64,000 nucleotides of DNA, taken from contig DIYP01000017.1 of the NCBI GenBank assembly GCA_002427735.1, positions 62,001 to 126,000 of the forward strand, written 5' to 3'. The stretch comes from Flavobacteriales bacterium UBA6051 (GTDB lineage: Bacteria > Bacteroidota > Bacteroidia > Flavobacteriales_D > Crocinitomicaceae). Below, one piece after another: positions 45,494-52,863 of the stretch (position 1 is the stretch's first letter; the number at the start of each line of letters is the position of its first letter). The notes beneath the pieces were generated by a model. That model worked only from the letters and a program-made list of their open reading frames with translations, had not been told where the DNA came from and searched no databases. The translations under genes were made by a program, and so were the position numbers.

Positions 45494-47119
45494 GTGACCC
45501 TTATTCGTTCCAACATTATTTTCTTGGGGCTTGTAACCCTTATGACTGCTTTTTATGGACTGTTCGACACAATGAACCGAGGTCCATATTCTGCACATCA
45601 ATGGCGTCAGGCTGATTGCCTTTCGATTACACAACATTATTATCAAGAAAATCTCCCATTTCTAGAACCAGAAGTACATTGGCGAGTTGGTTCAAACAAC
45701 ACTGGGAAAACGATCAGTGAGTTTCCACTGATTTATTATTCCGTAGGAAAACTATGGCAAGTTTTCGGAAAGAAATATTGGATTTATCGCATTCTAAATT
45801 TTCTAATCGTGCTGCTGGGATTGTATTATTTGAAACGATTGGTCAAGGCGATTCTCGGCAGTGATTTCTGGTCGATTTTCATTCCACTTTTCCTGTTTAC
45901 GTCACCTATTCTTGTTTATTACTCTAACAACTTTTTGATGAATAGTAGTGCGTTGGGAATCGCACTTATTGCCAGTTACCACCACTACCAATTTCTTATA
46001 AAATCTTCATACAAACACCTTGTATTTGCCAGCATTCTATTCTTGGTTGCTGGGCTATTGAAAATTACCGCATTACTTCTTTTCTTTGGGTTTGGAGCCA
46101 TTCTCCTTTATCAGATCATTTGGGTTGATAAGGCTTTTAAGTCTCGTTGGAAAGTGTTACTTCCATATTTAGTGACACTTATTGGCATCGTAGGTTGGTA
46201 TAGATTTGCGGGAAACTACAATGCAAACAACGTACAGATTTTTCTACAGGGACTGCTTCCGATATGGGAATTAAACAGCTCACAAGTTGCCGAAACATGG
46301 AGTCTATTTCACAACTATATTTTTCCTGAATTTTTTAGTATTCCGGTTCTTTTCCTGCTTCTATTAATCTTTGTTTACCTGATCTTCTATTCACGTCAAT
46401 TACACAAATACTATAGAGCTCTTTTGATGTTAGTTGCCCTTGGGGTTCTTAGCTACTTCCTACTCTTCTATCAGGTGTTCAGTGGTCATGATTACTATCT
46501 TTTGAATAGCTTGATTGTTGTTCCCCTGATCGTTATTGTTGGTTTGCATTATCTCAAAGCTCACTACCCCAATCTTTTTTCGGGGAAGGCGTTAAAGCTT
46601 TTTGCTCTTCTCATTTTTATCTCGAGTACGTATTATTGCAGAATTCACACCATTATTAAATATGATGTGGGAAGTAACTGGGTGCGTACGTCAATGCATA
46701 CAACCGTTGAAAACAAAGAAAATTGGCAGCTTTATCATTGGAAATATAAGCGAACGTTTTATGACCTTGAAACCATCGAACCTTATTTAAATTCGATCGG
46801 TATTACACGGGATGATCAGGTTATTTCAATGCCTGATTCAAGCATAAATATTACGCTTTATCTTATGAACCGTCGAGGATGGACAGACTATGGACTAGGG
46901 GAATTGGACGGTGCTCAACGCATTGAAAAAGCGAGAGAATCGGGGGTTAAATACCTTGTTGTAAACGATTCTGACCTATTAAAAGAATCATTCATTGAAC
47001 CTTATATCGATCAAAAAATTGGTCAATATGGATCCATTGCTATTTATAATATTGAGAAACCTTCACTCCTTCAACAAACGACCAATGTCATGAATAAGAG
47101 AGTCTACGCCGGTAGGTGA
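45494..47119 (+). CDS. Multi-spanning GT-C-like membrane protein
   Basis: 541 residues from a GTG at 45494. About 10 hydrophobic segments (IIFLGLVTLMTAFYGLF, FLIVLLGLYYL, FWSIFIPLFLFTSPILVYY, HLVFASILFLVAGLL ...). The first extracytoplasmic loop has HQWRQADCLSITQHYYQENLP, the kind of charged loop with aspartate seen in lipid-linked-sugar (GT39/PMT-like) transferases of Bacteroidota. A C-terminal extracytoplasmic domain follows. The donor and acceptor are unknown. It overlaps the convergent SCO1 gene by 57 bases at its end. Confidence 0.75.
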   Translation: MTLIRSNIIFLGLVTLMTAFYGLFDTMNRGPYSAHQWRQADCLSITQHYYQENLPFLEPEVHWRVGSNNTGKTISEFPLIYYSVGKLWQVFGKKYWIYRILNFLIVLLGLYYLKRLVKAILGSDFWSIFIPLFLFTSPILVYYSNNFLMNSSALGIALIASYHHYQFLIKSSYKHLVFASILFLVAGLLKITALLLFFGFGAILLYQIIWVDKAFKSRWKVLLPYLVTLIGIVGWYRFAGNYNANNVQIFLQGLLPIWELNSSQVAETWSLFHNYIFPEFFSIPVLFLLLLIFVYLIFYSRQLHKYYRALLMLVALGVLSYFLLFYQVFSGHDYYLLNSLIVVPLIVIVGLHYLKAHYPNLFSGKALKLFALLIFISSTYYCRIHTIIKYDVGSNWVRTSMHTTVENKENWQLYHWKYKRTFYDLETIEPYLNSIGITRDDQVISMPDSSINITLYLMNRRGWTDYGLGELDGAQRIEKARESGVKYLVVNDSDLLKESFIEPYIDQKIGQYGSIAIYNIEKPSLLQQTTNVMNKRVYAGR

Positions 47120-47722
47120 TGTCCCGTCGTAATAGCCCCGAATGCGGCTTTCCCGATCAACGAGTACAAAGTTGTTGGTATGAATGAAATCGCTGCCGAC
47201 GTCTCCAAGATTTTCGGCTTCCGCTGGTTTTAAGACGAAAAACGATTTTCGAGCCAAACTGTATAAATCGTTCTTATCCCCTGTTAGAAAGTGCCATTTA
47301 CTGCTAGCACCATGACCATCAGCGTAACGCTTAATCTGTTCAACAGTATCGACCTCTGGGTGCACCGTAAAACTTAAAATACGAAAATCTTCCTCTGTCT
47401 GATACACTTGATGTACACGCTGCATTTGCTTATTCATGATTGGGCAAATTGTCCCGCATGTTGTAAAAAAATACTCTGCAACATATACCTTTCCATCAAC
47501 CTCCTCTTGGGTAATTGTTTCTCCCTCCTGATTTAAAAAGGAAAAGTCACCGATGGTATGTCCATAACCTGTTCGTTCCATTAAAACGTCCGGGTCCACC
47601 ATTTCTTCCTTGAGATCAATAGGGTTAATGACCGGCAACTTCTCTTCCTCCGGTTGAATCATGTAATAGGTGATTGAAATACCGACCACAAGAAAAACAG
47701 CAATGAAAATAAACCGATTCAT
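47063..47722 (-). CDS. SCO1/SenC-type copper chaperone
   Basis: 219 residues from ATG 47722 (MNRFIFIAVFLVVGISITYYM, one membrane anchor); an ATG further upstream at 47755 is less likely. The thioredoxin-like fold has the SCO1 motif FTTCGTICPIMNKQ (Cys89-x3-Cys93) and the later histidine in FIHTNNFVLVDRESRIRGYYDG. It is expected to insert copper into cytochrome c oxidase or act as a thiol oxidoreductase. No oxidase genes are adjacent. The last 19 codons overlap the convergent membrane protein gene. Confidence 0.93.
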   Translation of the reverse strand: MNRFIFIAVFLVVGISITYYMIQPEEEKLPVINPIDLKEEMVDPDVLMERTGYGHTIGDFSFLNQEGETITQEEVDGKVYVAEYFFTTCGTICPIMNKQMQRVHQVYQTEEDFRILSFTVHPEVDTVEQIKRYADGHGASSKWHFLTGDKNDLYSLARKSFFVLKPAEAENLGDVGSDFIHTNNFVLVDRESRIRGYYDGTSPTGVDSLIHDIGRLLKE

Positions 47723-47803
47723 AAGGGCAAAGTTAAGCTTTCTTACCACCGTCAATCTAAAAACTAAGGCTTTTTCTTACTTTTAAGATTCAAAGAATGA
47801 AAC

Positions 47804-48856
47804 ATGCCAATTAATACTGATTTACTCAATGAAATATGCACTACTCCAGGTGCACCAGGATTCGAACAAAAAGTACGTGAACTTGTTCTACGTGAGGTAA
47901 AAGACCTTGTTGATGAGGTAGAAGTAGACAACATGGGAAATGTTTACGCTATCAAGCGTGGAACAGGTGATAAACGAGTGATGATTGGCGCTCACATGGA
48001 TGAAATTGGGTTCATTGTAACACATATCGATGATAATGGATTCATTCGCTTTCATACCCTTGGAGGCTTCGATCCCAAAACGCTTACTGCCCAACGGGTA
48101 ATCGTGCATGGGAAAAAAGATATTATCGGCGTTATGGCTTCTAAACCCATTCACGTAATGTCTCCTGAAGAACGCAACAAAGTGGCTAAGACAAAAGATT
48201 ACTTCATTGACACTGGATTGTCTGGAGATGAAGTGAAAGAGATTGTTTCTGTCGGGGATTCCATCACGCGAGAGCGCGAATTTATTGAAATGGGAAATTG
48301 TGTGAATGGTAAGTCTTTAGATAACAGACTGGCTGTTTTCATTCTCATTGAAATGTTGCGCGAACTAAAAGATACAACCGTTCCCTATGATATTTATGGT
48401 GTATTTACTGTTCAAGAAGAAGTTGGTATTCGAGGAGCCAATGTTTCCGCCTTGCGCATAAATCCTGATTTTGGTTTTGGCTTGGATACGACTATTGCCT
48501 TTGATCTTCCAGGTGCTGCTAAACATGAAATGATTACGCAGCTAGGCGAAGGAACCGCAATCAAAATTATGGATGCTTCTACCATTTGCGATTACCGAAT
48601 GGTCGCTTACATGAAAGAAACTGCGGACAAACATAAAATCAAATGGCAACCTGAAATCTTAACGGCAGGAGGAACAGACACTGCCGGAATTCAGCGAATG
48701 ACGGAGGGCGGATCCATTGCAGGTGCAGTATCCATTCCTACACGACACCTACATCAGGTGATTGAAATGGCGCACAAAGATGATATCCAAGGAAGCATTG
48801 ATCTACTGGCCGCATGCGTAAGTGAACTAGACCAGTTTGATTGGTCCTTTAAATAA
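47804..48856 (+). CDS. M42 family aminopeptidase / cellulase-like metallopeptidase
   Basis: 350 residues, cytoplasmic zinc or cobalt aminopeptidase forming a dodecamer in the family. Metal ligands are visible: GAHMDEIGF (His), KSLDNRLAV (Asp), VQEEVGIRGA (Glu), LDTTIA (Asp), and RHLHQ (His). The substrate is short peptides. The start MPINTDLLNEICTTPGAPGFE fits the family. Unlinked to its neighbours; a TACTTTTA-type -7 sequence lies upstream. Confidence 0.95.
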   Translation: MPINTDLLNEICTTPGAPGFEQKVRELVLREVKDLVDEVEVDNMGNVYAIKRGTGDKRVMIGAHMDEIGFIVTHIDDNGFIRFHTLGGFDPKTLTAQRVIVHGKKDIIGVMASKPIHVMSPEERNKVAKTKDYFIDTGLSGDEVKEIVSVGDSITREREFIEMGNCVNGKSLDNRLAVFILIEMLRELKDTTVPYDIYGVFTVQEEVGIRGANVSALRINPDFGFGLDTTIAFDLPGAAKHEMITQLGEGTAIKIMDASTICDYRMVAYMKETADKHKIKWQPEILTAGGTDTAGIQRMTEGGSIAGAVSIPTRHLHQVIEMAHKDDIQGSIDLLAACVSELDQFDWSFK

Positions 48857-48857
48857 A

Positions 48858-48873
48858 CGGCATGCACCTTGCA
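48858..48873 (+). promoter_or_regulatory. Sigma-54-type promoter before DUF4476 gene 1
   Basis: CGGCATGCACCTTGCA: GG (48859-48860) and GC (48871-48872) are separated by 10 bases, with TTGCA at -12. The -24 part is less perfect than in the second copy (CGGCAT for TGGCAC). The transcript would start near 48884, in good position for the ATG at 48899. Confidence 0.5.
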
Positions 48874-48898
48874 AAGTCCGAATCAAAAAATGAATAAA

Positions 48899-49837
48899 AT
48901 GAAAATTACTACCACACTTTTAGCATTTCTTTTAAGCCTTTCTGCATTTGCTCAACGGTCAGGAGAAGTCGTTATTTTTTCGGAAAACGGCGAGAAGTTT
49001 TATGCGCTTTTAAACAGTGTTTATCAGAATTATGACCCTGAAGCAAACGTTCGGATTTCAGATCTGACTCAAGAATGGTACAAGTGCAAGATTGTATCAG
49101 CGAATAACATTTTTGTCATCGAGCGCAATCTCCCGGTAAAAATGAATACAACAACAACTTATCGCATCGTAGAGAAAAACGGCACGTATAAATTGCGCTA
49201 TTTTTCAGAATCTCCAATGAACAATTATACGCAGCCATCATCTGGACAAACTGCTATTGTTTATCATTCTACCGGACACGAGCCCAATTTCTCGCAAACA
49301 ACCACCACAACGACAACTACCACAACCTCTTCTGGAGGAACTAACCCATCTGGTGGTGAATCCCTGAATATCAATATCAACATGAATGAGAACGGAATGT
49401 CAACGAATATCTCAGGTCATGATGGTATGCAACACTCACAAACGACAACGTATTCGGAAACTACCACTACAACAACTACGTCTCATTCAGGTACAACGCA
49501 GACAAACGTGCAAAATAATAACTCGATGAGCGGTTTTAACAACGGATCTTGTTATTTGGATAACGCAGGGTTTCAACGCCTTAAGAGCAGCATAGAATCT
49601 GAATCTTTTGAAGATGATAAGTTACGACTTGCAAACGGTGCTGCCCGAAATAAATGTATGTCCGTTCAGCAGGTAATCGAAATTGCCGAGTTATTCTCTT
49701 TTTCTGATGATAAGCTTTCTTTTACAAAAGCAGCCTATGGCAATTGCACCAATCGACAGGACTATTATGAGGTGCTCGGTGTATTTACCTTTTCAGATGA
49801 TAAAGAAGAGCTTGAGAGCTATATGGATTCTCACTAA
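48899..49837 (+). CDS. DUF4476 secreted protein, paralog 1
   Basis: 312 residues from ATG 48899 (MKITTTLLAFLLSLSAFAQ signal peptide); an ATG at 48890 and a TTG further up are less likely given the promoter. N-terminal region shares SANNxFxxxRN with its paralog. The middle carries two threonine tracts and a glycine/asparagine-rich part. The C-terminal DUF4476 domain (about 215-312; FQRLKSSIESESFEDDKLRLANGAARN, then FSFSDDKL and FTFSDDKEELESY) is a helical repeat of unknown role. Tandem with a second copy 101 bases downstream; both have a sigma-54-type promoter. Confidence 0.88.
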   Translation: MKITTTLLAFLLSLSAFAQRSGEVVIFSENGEKFYALLNSVYQNYDPEANVRISDLTQEWYKCKIVSANNIFVIERNLPVKMNTTTTYRIVEKNGTYKLRYFSESPMNNYTQPSSGQTAIVYHSTGHEPNFSQTTTTTTTTTTSSGGTNPSGGESLNININMNENGMSTNISGHDGMQHSQTTTYSETTTTTTTSHSGTTQTNVQNNNSMSGFNNGSCYLDNAGFQRLKSSIESESFEDDKLRLANGAARNKCMSVQQVIEIAELFSFSDDKLSFTKAAYGNCTNRQDYYEVLGVFTFSDDKEELESYMDSH

Positions 49838-49848
49838 ACCCGTTTAGT
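49833..49848. repeat. Inverted repeat ACTAAAC-CC-GTTTAGT
   Basis: Perfect 7-base arms around CC. It overlaps the stop codon and the terminator stem. It is nearly the same sequence as 8421-8435 (one-base centre); the third similar site at 61386-61397 has five-base arms. Confidence 0.5.
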
Positions 49849-49859
49849 AAAGGGTTTTT
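49836..49859 (+). terminator. Terminator after DUF4476 gene 1
   Basis: AAACCC (49836-49841) and GGGTTT (49852-49857) form a stem that ends in TTTTT, directly after the stop at 49837. An alternative hairpin, ACTAAAC-CC-GTTTAGT at 49833-49848, overlaps it. It separates the two tandem genes. Confidence 0.55.
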
Positions 49860-49890
49860 AGTTGTTAAATATTTCTTAATAGTCGTTTTG

Positions 49891-49906
49891 TGGCACACCC
49901 GTTGCA
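49891..49906 (+). promoter_or_regulatory. Sigma-54-type promoter before DUF4476 gene 2
   Basis: TGGCACACCCGTTGCA is an essentially perfect -24/-12 element: TGGCAC, 5 bases, TTGCA, with GG and GC 10 bases apart. It ends 31 bases before the ATG at 49938, the expected distance. It predicts RpoN-dependent transcription and an enhancer-binding activator. Confidence 0.75.
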
Positions 49907-49937
49907 AGAGTGGGGTGAACACATAAATCTTACGACT

Positions 49938-50651
49938 ATGAAAATTTTTACAATCATCGGTGCTATTCTAATTGGCTTCGCCTCTTTTGCAGCACACACA
50001 GGAGAATTAAGAATACTCTCACAATCGGGAGAACGGTTTTATGTTGTCATGGACGGTGCATACCAGAATTACTATCCACAATCCAACGTAAACATGCAGG
50101 CATATGCAAATAATATGTTTAACCTCAAGATTGTTTCTGCTAACAACCAGTTCCACTTTAACAGAAACATTGTTGTTCAACCCAATAGGAGACTGACGTA
50201 TCGAATCATCAATAATTTTGGGAACTATGTATTACAGTTTCAGTCAGAAACGCCGCTGTTCAATGGAACCAATGGAGGTCAGAATACATGTGCATACAAT
50301 CCCCCTCCACGACCGTACGAGGTTTCACAAGGTCAATACTATAACAACAACAACTGGAATGCACACCCAATGAGTAGCGCAGACTTCGATAATTTGAAGC
50401 GTGCTATTCAACGGGAGTCTTTCTCGGATGATCAGCTGCGTATCGCAAAACGTGCAGCCAAAGATAGACGACTAAGTGCACGCCAAATAAGAGACATTAC
50501 ACGATTATTTACTTTTTCGTCGGAGCAGCTTGCGTTTGCCAAAACGGCTTATAGAAATTGTGTAGACAAACACAACTATTACATAGTAATGGAAGCATTC
50601 ACCTTCTCTTCAGATAAAGATGAGTTAGAAGCATTTATCGATGCGCAGTAG
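49938..50651 (+). CDS. DUF4476 secreted protein, paralog 2
   Basis: 237 residues from ATG 49938 (MKIFTIIGAILIGFASFAAHTGE signal peptide). N-terminal part parallels the upstream copy (LRILSQSGERFYVVMDGAYQNYYPQSNV, SANNQFHFNRNI). The threonine tracts of paralog 1 are absent, replaced by a short proline/asparagine linker. The C-terminal DUF4476 domain (FDNLKRAIQRESFSDDQLRIAKRA ... FTFSSDKDELEAFI) is intact. Two independent transcripts are likely, because a terminator precedes it and it has its own sigma-54-type promoter. Its export and role are unknown. Confidence 0.9.
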   Translation: MKIFTIIGAILIGFASFAAHTGELRILSQSGERFYVVMDGAYQNYYPQSNVNMQAYANNMFNLKIVSANNQFHFNRNIVVQPNRRLTYRIINNFGNYVLQFQSETPLFNGTNGGQNTCAYNPPPRPYEVSQGQYYNNNNWNAHPMSSADFDNLKRAIQRESFSDDQLRIAKRAAKDRRLSARQIRDITRLFTFSSEQLAFAKTAYRNCVDKHNYYIVMEAFTFSSDKDELEAFIDAQ

Positions 50652-50662
50652 CGGAAGAAAGT

Positions 50663-50953
50663 TTATTTGTCGAGTACTTTAGGGATTCTGAAATAATCAG
50701 AATCCTTTTTTGGTGCATTTTTCAATGCCTCATCCTGAGAAACTGAAACTTCCGGAACATCATCTCTCAGGTGGTCCACTTCATTCGTCATAAAAATAAG
50801 TGGCTCAACATTATCGGTATCTACCTCTTGCAATTTATCCATGAAAGAAACAATGCGCTGAAGGTCGTCGCGAATAGCCTCTTTCTTTTCCCCTTCAAAC
50901 TCAAGGCGAGAGAGGTGCGCTATATGATCAATAATGTCGTTGGTTATTTCCAT
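50663..50953 (-). CDS. gatC: Asp-tRNA(Asn)/Glu-tRNA(Gln) amidotransferase subunit C
   Basis: 96 residues; the small subunit that stabilises GatAB, which makes Gln-tRNA(Gln) or Asn-tRNA(Asn). The motif pattern is complete: ITNDIIDHIAHLSRLEF, LQRIVSFMDKLQEVDTDNVEPL and the RDDVP segment before a C-terminal FRIPKVLDK. gatA and gatB are not in the window. An upstream TACTTTTG box is so near the ATG that the mRNA may be almost leaderless. Confidence 0.95.
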   Translation of the reverse strand: MEITNDIIDHIAHLSRLEFEGEKKEAIRDDLQRIVSFMDKLQEVDTDNVEPLIFMTNEVDHLRDDVPEVSVSQDEALKNAPKKDSDYFRIPKVLDK

Positions 50954-50959
50954 CTATCA

Positions 50960-50967
50960 CAAAAGTA
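50960..50967 (-). promoter_or_regulatory. gatC -7 box (TACTTTTG)
   Basis: On the minus strand TACTTTTG matches TAnnTTTG and ends 6 bases from the gatC ATG. A start point 5-7 bases after it falls on the start codon. No TTTG at the right -33 spacing is visible. Confidence 0.4.
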
Positions 50968-50985
50968 TAAAATTCCTGCTGTTAT

Positions 50986-51753
50986 TTACTCTATTTCCTT
51001 CAAGTGAGGGTGTGTTTCCAGCAACGGCCCATTGATAATTTTAAAGCAATATTGTTTTAGTTGTTCTTGCGTCATCGTTTCGACCTCGTCTGCAGAAATG
51101 GATGGATGAATATATACATGACTCACCCCTGGTCTGGCCGGACCAAACGTATTGGTTGGATCTGAAAAAAGACGATAGTTATTTGTGAATGTCATAGGAA
51201 CAATCGGCAGCTTTACACTTTTTGCCAACTGAAAAGCTCCTTCTTTAAACGGTATCATTTTCGGGCTATCATCGTCTGGAATTCCACCTTCAGGAAAAAT
51301 CACCAAGGACCACCCTTTTTTTACTTCTTTCGCAGCAGCAACCAGTGCTCTTGCCGACTTAATTGGACTCGATCGATGAACCGGAATATTTAATTTTTTA
51401 AAATAAGTCTTGAGCAATGGGTAACTAAGAATTTCACTTTTCCCCAAAAAGATGAACGGTTCATTTGGAACAATGGAGTACATCAAAAATATATCTAGGT
51501 AAGATGCGTGATTTGCTATAATAATATAAGGACCTTCAGGAATTTCATTGTTCAGCTTTCGGCGCACGAAGTAAAAGCAAAGAATTCGCACCGTCCAACT
51601 CCATGCAACGAACAAGCGAAAGGCTTTTTTCTTGCCTTTATTACTAGAAAGTAAAGGGTAGATTAACGGATAATAAAGTAAAGCTGTTATTGTAAAAACA
51701 ACCGCGATATGGAGCTTCCAGATCAATGATGGTATCCCGATAATAATCCGCAC
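50986..51753 (-). CDS. plsC: 1-acyl-sn-glycerol-3-phosphate acyltransferase
   Basis: 255 residues from a GTG at 51753 (MRIIIGIPSLIWKLHIAVVF). It makes phosphatidic acid at the inner membrane. N-terminal membrane segments (LHIAVVFTITALLYYPLIYPLL) precede the acyltransferase motifs NHASYLDIFLMYSI (HX4D), FPEGGIPDDDS (block III) and VPMTFTNNYRLF. Ends 33 bases upstream of gatC. It could belong to a gatC-containing unit, though gatC seems to have its own promoter. Confidence 0.93.
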   Translation of the reverse strand: MRIIIGIPSLIWKLHIAVVFTITALLYYPLIYPLLSSNKGKKKAFRLFVAWSWTVRILCFYFVRRKLNNEIPEGPYIIIANHASYLDIFLMYSIVPNEPFIFLGKSEILSYPLLKTYFKKLNIPVHRSSPIKSARALVAAAKEVKKGWSLVIFPEGGIPDDDSPKMIPFKEGAFQLAKSVKLPIVPMTFTNNYRLFSDPTNTFGPARPGVSHVYIHPSISADEVETMTQEQLKQYCFKIINGPLLETHPHLKEIE

Positions 51754-51844
51754 GAGGCTAAATTACAAATTTAGGGTGTTCGCCTTTCCGCCGCATGCAT
51801 ATTCCTCTTAAATTCATTAATTTCGCTTGAAATTTTAACACATT

Positions 51845-52813
51845 ATGGCGCGCATTCTAACCGGAATTCAAAGTACAGGAACTCCACACCTTGGAAATAT
51901 TTTAGGAGCGATTATTCCTGCAATTGAAATGGCACAAAAACCGGAAAATGATTCTTTTCTCTTTATTGCAGACCTGCATTCACTCACCCAAATTAAAGAT
52001 GGTGATTTATTGAGAGAAAACACATATTCTACTGCGGCAACCTGGCTGGCTTTTGGTATTGACCCTGAAACGACGCACTTTTATCGCCAGAGTGATGTAC
52101 CAGAAGTAACTGAGTTAACCTGGTACTTGATGTGTTACTTCCCCTACTCAAGACTAACGCTTGCGCATAGTTTTAAGGATAAGGCGGATCGATTGGAAGA
52201 TGTAAATTCAGGGCTTTTTACATACCCCATGTTGATGGCAGCAGATATTTTACTTTATGATGCTGAGATTGTCCCCGTGGGTAAAGATCAGGAGCAACAC
52301 CTGGAGTTCACAAGAGACGTAGCCAACAGATTCAACTATAAAATGAGCGAAACATTTGTTGTGCCGGAAGTAAAGTTCAAGGAAGAGACTATGCTTATTC
52401 CAGGGACAGACGGGCACAAAATGAGTAAATCGCGTGATAACTTCATCAATATTTTTCTTCCGGAGAAAAAACTTCGCAAGAAAATTATGACCATCGAAAC
52501 AGACTCTAAAGGACTTGACGATGTGAAAGATCCGGATACTTGTAACATCTTCGCTTTGTACAAGTTACTGGCTAATTCAGCACAAATTGACAAGATGCGT
52601 TCCAATTATGCAGGCGGCGGTTACGGCTATGGGCATGCGAAGCAGGAGTTATTTGAACTAATTCTGGACAAATTCAGTAAGGAGCGAGAACGTTACGATT
52701 ATTTGATGAATAACAAAGAAGAAATAGAATCGGCCTTAAAGATTGGAGCCGAAAAGGCGCGTAAAGTTGCCCAGGGTGTACTGCTTCGCGTTCGCGAGAA
52801 AGTCGGGTATTAA
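51845..52813 (+). CDS. trpS: Tryptophanyl-tRNA synthetase
   Basis: 322 residues, a class I synthetase that charges tRNA-Trp. HIGH-like motif GTPHLGNILGA near the N-terminus, KMSKS as GHKMSKSRDN, and the intervening ADLHSLTQI, VGKDQEQHLEFTRD signatures. Bacterial length. A divergent start from plsC; spacer 91 bases. Confidence 0.97.
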   Translation: MARILTGIQSTGTPHLGNILGAIIPAIEMAQKPENDSFLFIADLHSLTQIKDGDLLRENTYSTAATWLAFGIDPETTHFYRQSDVPEVTELTWYLMCYFPYSRLTLAHSFKDKADRLEDVNSGLFTYPMLMAADILLYDAEIVPVGKDQEQHLEFTRDVANRFNYKMSETFVVPEVKFKEETMLIPGTDGHKMSKSRDNFINIFLPEKKLRKKIMTIETDSKGLDDVKDPDTCNIFALYKLLANSAQIDKMRSNYAGGGYGYGHAKQELFELILDKFSKERERYDYLMNNKEEIESALKIGAEKARKVAQGVLLRVREKVGY

Positions 52814-52836
52814 GCGATTTAGCACACTATTTTTTT

Positions 52837-52844
52837 TATTTTTG
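52837..52844 (+). promoter_or_regulatory. Promoter -7 box (TATTTTTG) before peptide-binding lipoprotein gene
   Basis: TATTTTTG matches TAnnTTTG, ending 19 bases before the ATG at 52864. No TTTG at -33. It suggests the lipoprotein has its own promoter after trpS. Confidence 0.4.
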
Positions 52845-52863
52845 CTTCATAACTATTTAGATC

